Origin: Bradyrhizobium liaoningense
GTDB lineage: Bacteria > Pseudomonadota > Alphaproteobacteria > Rhizobiales > Xanthobacteraceae
Assembly: GCF_018130825.1 (NCBI RefSeq)
Contig: NZ_JAFCJS010000002.1
Coordinates: 186,001-250,000 of the forward strand
Direction of reading: 5' to 3'
DNA length: 64,000 nucleotides
In this document: one piece after another, positions 61,072-64,000 of the stretch
Layout of the letters: every line of letters begins with the position of its first letter
How positions within the stretch are numbered: position 1 is the first letter of the stretch
Notes under the pieces: model-generated
What the model saw: only the letters and a program-made list of their open reading frames with translations
What the model was told of the DNA's origin: nothing
Databases searched by the model: none
Program-made: the position numbers and the translations under genes

Positions 61072-61441
61072 CTTTGCGGCGCGTCCGAAGGGCCAAACAA
61101 AAAAAATATCGAAAACAACCCCATGCACAGTAGAGGCGGGCTCAGGCCAGGTTGCTCAGTGGATGCGGCTAGTCGTCTGACATGTTAGGCAAATCAGCGG
61201 GACTGAGCAATTCTGGAGCAGCCGGCTCCGACGCGGCGCTTTTTGCCTGACGGTGACCGGATAGACGTCATCGTTTGGCGCGCCTCTGCCTCCCATCGTC
61301 ATTGCGAGCGCAGCGAAGCAATCCAGAGTCCCTCCGCGGAAAGATACTGGATTGCTGGGGCCGTTTTGACTCGTCGGGCAAAACAGTGGTAGAAAGCGAT
61401 AATCGAATAATCCGAAATTTGCCTCGGCGCTGATCCCGGCG
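61072..61441. other. Intergenic region with a dispersed repeat
   Basis: 370 bases without a credible gene. It has an A-rich stretch near 61098 and the palindromic dispersed element at 61295-61360. I saw no promoter I could defend for the gene at 61442. Confidence 0.5.
61295..61360. repeat. Dispersed palindromic element (REP-like) of Bradyrhizobium type
   Basis: CATCGTCATTGCGAGCGCAG leads into AGCAATCCAG (61317-61326), whose exact inverted copy CTGGATTGCT is at 61347-61356. Its minus-strand translation reads LDCFAALAMTM, a fragment I associate with intergenic false ORFs in Bradyrhizobium and Rhodopseudomonas. Only one copy lies in the window, so the repeat status rests on this recognition. 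Confidence 0.65.
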
Positions 61442-61798
61442 ATGACCATGTTCTTCGATCCCGATGAGATTCAACGCGCGTTGCGCAAGGCTTGGTCGCT
61501 GTCGACGGCCAGCCAATGGACGGCGGACAATCCGGCCGCGGGGCAATGCAACGTCACGTCACTGCTGATCCACGAACTCTTTGGCGGTGACTTGCTGAAG
61601 ACGCCGCTGCCGGCAGGCGACCATTTCTATAATTGGATCGAAGGCAAGCGGCACGACTTCACGGCGAGCCAGTTCGATCAGCCGATCGTCTACATGGATT
61701 TGCCAACAAGTCGCGGCGACGCAGCGCGAGGGGCGACACACGAGGAGCTGGCTCAACTCAGAGCGGCATTTCGGGAGCACCACATCGAGTCAACCTAG
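61442..61798 (+). CDS. YunG-like hypothetical protein
   Basis: A 118-residue soluble protein. QWTADNPAAGQCNVTSLLIH (about residues 26-45), then LLKTPLPAGDHFYNWIEGKR and HDFTASQF, match the YunG-like family in which a Cys follows the P-A-x-G-Q motif and a His/Asn pair follows, giving a papain-like arrangement. The function is not established. Two ATGs (61442, 61448) are possible starts. It lies between a repeat element and a regulator gene with no obvious link to either. Confidence 0.72.
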   Translation: MTMFFDPDEIQRALRKAWSLSTASQWTADNPAAGQCNVTSLLIHELFGGDLLKTPLPAGDHFYNWIEGKRHDFTASQFDQPIVYMDLPTSRGDAARGATHEELAQLRAAFREHHIEST

Positions 61799-62085
61799 AA
61801 CAGCGGTTCGGGGATGACGCTAGCAGAGGGTGACGTGGCGCCACAGGCCTCCCAACCTGTTCGAGTGCTCGATACTTGATGCCTATCTCAACGTGAGTGC
61901 GGTACGTATTTTTTCGGTGTTCCTTTTGCGGAACGATCAGGCTATCGGAATCCTGCGATCGGGCTGAGGTTGCGGCGGTACCACCACCGCCGTTCCGGCT
62001 TCAAGGGACGGTATACCGGACCCAACAAGTCCCGACGGGAATTCAACCTTCATCGAATACGGCGGCGTCTCGATTCCGGATCGAG
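61799..62085. promoter_or_regulatory. Upstream region of the MarR-type gene with two palindromes
   Basis: Perfect repeats are CGGCGGT-N6-ACCGCCG at 61973-61992 and the 10-bp palindrome CGGTATACCG at 62009-62018. If translation begins at 62086 these lie in the leader and could bind the MarR protein itself. The frame is open back to 61897, so they could alternatively be coding. Confidence 0.35.
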
Positions 62086-62757
62086 ATGCCAGGACGGCCG
62101 TTGCCTGGGGACTTATCAGTGACAATGGCAATTGAGATTTTACAGCTCCTGGTCCGATCGGCCGACAGCTGGATTTTTGAGGGCAGTGTTTCGGGTCTGA
62201 GCGATCGTGAATGGATGGCCTTGCGCTATCTTGCCCGCGCAAACAGGTTTTCGAGGACGCCGAGCGCTCTTGCCAGCTTTCTGGGCACGACCCGCAGCGC
62301 CGCATCGCAGATTGCCGCCGTGCTGCAGAGCAAGGGATTGATGGTCCGCAAGCCAGTTGCAGAGGACAAGCGTTCGATCGCGCTCTGTCTTACGGGAGCA
62401 GGCGAGAGATTCCTCGATCATGATCCGATGAACGCTCTGCGAGACCGGCTTGTGGCACTTGATGTCATCGATCGATCTCAGCTGCTCGACACGCTTCGCC
62501 GCGTCCTGGTCGGGTTCGACGTTGGCAAGCGCCGCCATCATGCCGACGTTTGTACCGGATGCATGTTCCTGATCGAGAGGGGCGAGGGGAAGGACCGACA
62601 TTTCAGGTGCCAATTCTTCCGGAAAGCCATCGCCCAAAAAGACACGACCCTGCTTTGCGCCTATTTCGAGGGACGGAGCGAGAGGTCCGCTATAGGAGGC
62701 CCGCAAGACCTTTTGGCGAAGGCCATGCGAGCACCTGCTATTTCCGGCGATACCTGA
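62086..62757 (+). CDS. MarR-family regulator with a C-terminal four-cysteine tail
   Basis: About 223 residues from the ATG at 62086 (the start is uncertain; 61897 and 62125 are in frame). A MarR-like winged helix has LSDREWMALRYLARANR, then PSALASFLGTTRSAASQIAA and SKGLMVRKPVAEDKRSIAL. The tail after about residue 150 carries C-x2-C-x15-C-x15-C (CTGCMFLIERGEG... to LLCAYFEG), an unusual addition that could bind Zn or an Fe-S cluster and act as a redox or metal sensor. Its 3' end overlaps the convergent LysR gene by 20 bases. Confidence 0.8.
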   Translation: MPGRPLPGDLSVTMAIEILQLLVRSADSWIFEGSVSGLSDREWMALRYLARANRFSRTPSALASFLGTTRSAASQIAAVLQSKGLMVRKPVAEDKRSIALCLTGAGERFLDHDPMNALRDRLVALDVIDRSQLLDTLRRVLVGFDVGKRRHHADVCTGCMFLIERGEGKDRHFRCQFFRKAIAQKDTTLLCAYFEGRSERSAIGGPQDLLAKAMRAPAISGDT

Positions 62758-63637
62758 GTGCCTCGACCAGGAGCGAAAAGGCCGGCGAGGGTTGGCGGCG
62801 GCTCGGATAGTACAGATGATAGCCCGAGAACGGCGGACACCAGTCCGATAGCACCCTGACAAGCTTGCCGCTGGACAGGTAGGGCTGCACGTGTCCTTCC
62901 GTGAGGTAGGCGAGGCCCAGGCCCTTGAGCGCTCCGTCGAGCAGAAGGCCGGCGCTGTTGAAGACGAGCTGTCCGTCGACGCGCACATTCAGCTCGCGGC
63001 CGCCTTTCTCGAACTCCCACGCATACAGGCTGCCGCCATGGGTCGGCAGGCGCAGGTTGAGGCAGTTGTGGTGCGTCAGATCCTGCGGAATCCTCGGGCG
63101 CTTGCGTGCGGCGAAGTAGGAGGGCGAACCGACCACGGCCATGCGAAGGTCGGGACTGACGCGTACCGCGATCATGTCCCTGGCCACGAGCTCACCGGGT
63201 CGAATGCCCGCATCGACCTGCTGCGCCACGATGTTGGTGAGACCGTAGTCGATGACGATCTCGACATGGATGTCGGGGTATTTCGGGAGGAGCCTGGCCA
63301 GTGCGGGCAGCACGATTTCGGCGGCGGCGTATTCGGTCGCGGTCAACCGCACGGTCCCGGCCGGTTTCTCCCTGAGCTCGCTGAGCGCGGCGAGGTCGGC
63401 GTCCATCTCGCTGAATTTGGGAGCGATGCTTGCAAACAGGCGTTCTCCGGCCTGGGTCGGTGTGACGCTCCGCGTCGTCCGGTTGAGCAGCCGCATGCCG
63501 AGCCGCTCCTCCAGGTTCCGGATGATCTGGCTGAGCGCAGACTGCGTCATGCCGAGCTTTGCCGCTGCACGCGTGAAGCTGCGTTCGCGCGCCACTGCAA
63601 GGAAGGCGAGGAGATCGCCCGCATCGTCCCGGTTCAT
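62738..63637 (-). CDS. LysR-family transcriptional regulator
   Basis: A 299-residue LysR protein. The winged helix reads DLLAFLAVARERSFTRAAAK, then LGMTQSALSQIIRNLEERLG, MRLLNRTTRSVTPTQAGERL, followed by the substrate-binding domain (TVRLTATEYAAAEIVLPALA onwards). The style is of the LysR/PBP2_CrgA-like group. It diverges from an MFS transporter gene starting at 63749, a frequent pairing in which the regulator controls efflux. A LysR-box palindrome lies immediately upstream at 63640-63654. Confidence 0.92.
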   Translation of the reverse strand: MNRDDAGDLLAFLAVARERSFTRAAAKLGMTQSALSQIIRNLEERLGMRLLNRTTRSVTPTQAGERLFASIAPKFSEMDADLAALSELREKPAGTVRLTATEYAAAEIVLPALARLLPKYPDIHVEIVIDYGLTNIVAQQVDAGIRPGELVARDMIAVRVSPDLRMAVVGSPSYFAARKRPRIPQDLTHHNCLNLRLPTHGGSLYAWEFEKGGRELNVRVDGQLVFNSAGLLLDGALKGLGLAYLTEGHVQPYLSSGKLVRVLSDWCPPFSGYHLYYPSRRQPSPAFSLLVEALRYRRK

Positions 63638-63639
63638 TA

Positions 63640-63654
63640 ATTAGCCCAGCTAAT
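63640..63654. promoter_or_regulatory. LysR-box palindrome between lysR and the MFS gene
   Basis: ATTAGC-CCA-GCTAAT, a perfect 6-bp inverted repeat with T-N11-A spacing, the generic LysR operator. It begins 3 bases upstream of the lysR start and about 95 bases before the MFS start, so it could serve autoregulation and transporter control. Confidence 0.6.
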
Positions 63655-63748
63655 GACTGCATTCGAAATCTATCACCTAATCGGGGAAGCGCGGAAGCTC
63701 TAGGTTCGGCTCAGCCATCAGACCAACGAAGCAGGAACCGAGAGAGGC

Positions 63749-64000
63749 ATGTCGGCAACAACGATGCAGGAGCCGGTCGCGGGCCCTGGCGGGGCTGCAG
63801 CCTTGCTGCCGATCATGGGCGTGGTCTTCGTGGCCTTCCTCGTCATCGGCGTTGCGATGCCCGTGCTTCCGCTTCACGTCCATGATGGGCTGGGCTTCGG
63901 CACCTTCGTGGTCGGCCTCGTCGCCGGCAGTCAGTTTGCGGCCTCGCTGGTGTCGCGGCCATGGGCGGGCCACTTTTCGGACAGAAGCGGAGCCAAGCGC
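63749..64000 (+). CDS. MFS transporter, N-terminal part only, cut by window edge
   Basis: 84 codons are present. The first helix is PIMGVVFVAFLVIGVAMPVL, the second is FVVGLVAGSQFAASLVSRPW, and they are followed by the MFS motif A GHFSDRSGAKR, so this is a 12-helix-type major-facilitator permease. GAGAGG lies just before the ATG. Family members with this start (YfcJ/YhhS-like) export arabinose-type sugars or drugs. Divergence from the LysR gene suggests inducible efflux (inference). Confidence 0.88.
   Translation, partial: MSATTMQEPVAGPGGAAALLPIMGVVFVAFLVIGVAMPVLPLHVHDGLGFGTFVVGLVAGSQFAASLVSRPWAGHFSDRSGAKR

Overview
The window is GC-rich DNA of an alphaproteobacterium. It is most likely a Bradyrhizobium or a close relative in the Nitrobacteraceae. 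This rests on the gene styles (split dihydroxyacetone-kinase PTS, fused CysN/CysC, an Omp25/31-type porin, a CtrA-type box upstream of a PdhS/DivJ-like kinase) and on a dispersed palindromic element near 61.3 kb of a kind I associate with Bradyrhizobium genomes. No search could be run, so the genus is an inference.

Layout. 1-1568 (minus): start of a branched-chain amino-acid ABC operon (livG, livF, then a livH cut by the window edge). 1669-15333 (plus): a LysR regulator and then a tight run of eleven genes. These encode a peptide/opine-type ABC importer with a fused two-NBD ATPase, a DeoR regulator, an M20 amidohydrolase, two choline/ethanolamine-kinase-like phosphotransferases, an inositol-monophosphatase-like enzyme, and ethanolamine ammonia-lyase EutB and EutC. 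It looks like a catabolic operon for an ethanolamine-containing compound, without microcompartment genes. After a 775-bp gene-poor stretch, 16109-26139 (plus) encodes a sugar/polyol ABC importer (binding protein, two permeases, a tiny membrane protein, two ATPases) joined to a complete PTS-driven dihydroxyacetone kinase split into DhaL, DhaM, HPr, enzyme I and DhaK, with a small DNA-binding-like protein.

26250-48937 is the most striking region. cysD and cysN/C (PAPS synthesis) run leftward. Rightward come a two-winged-helix protein, one 17.4-kb gene for a 5802-residue secreted repeat protein, and 30 bases behind it a PAPS-type sulfotransferase. Making PAPS, using PAPS, and a type-I-secreted substrate in one locus resembles in logic the Xanthomonas raxP/raxQ/raxST-raxX system, but with a giant adhesin in place of a small peptide. 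The type I secretion pump itself is not in the window.

49196-61013 is mostly chromosomal housekeeping: dusA, a porin, a polysaccharide-deacetylase-family enzyme divergent from a ureohydrolase, a clan-AA aspartic protease with a DUF1289 protein, a CtrA-box-preceded histidine kinase, a NhaD-like antiporter, a 3-hydroxyisobutyrate-dehydrogenase-family enzyme, a glyoxalase-fold protein, Mrp/ApbC and an orphan TRAP binding protein with a clear terminator. 61014-64000 holds a dispersed repeat, a YunG-like protein, a MarR-type regulator with a four-cysteine tail, a LysR regulator and the start of a divergent MFS transporter.

No rRNA, tRNA, CRISPR array or intact insertion sequence was seen.
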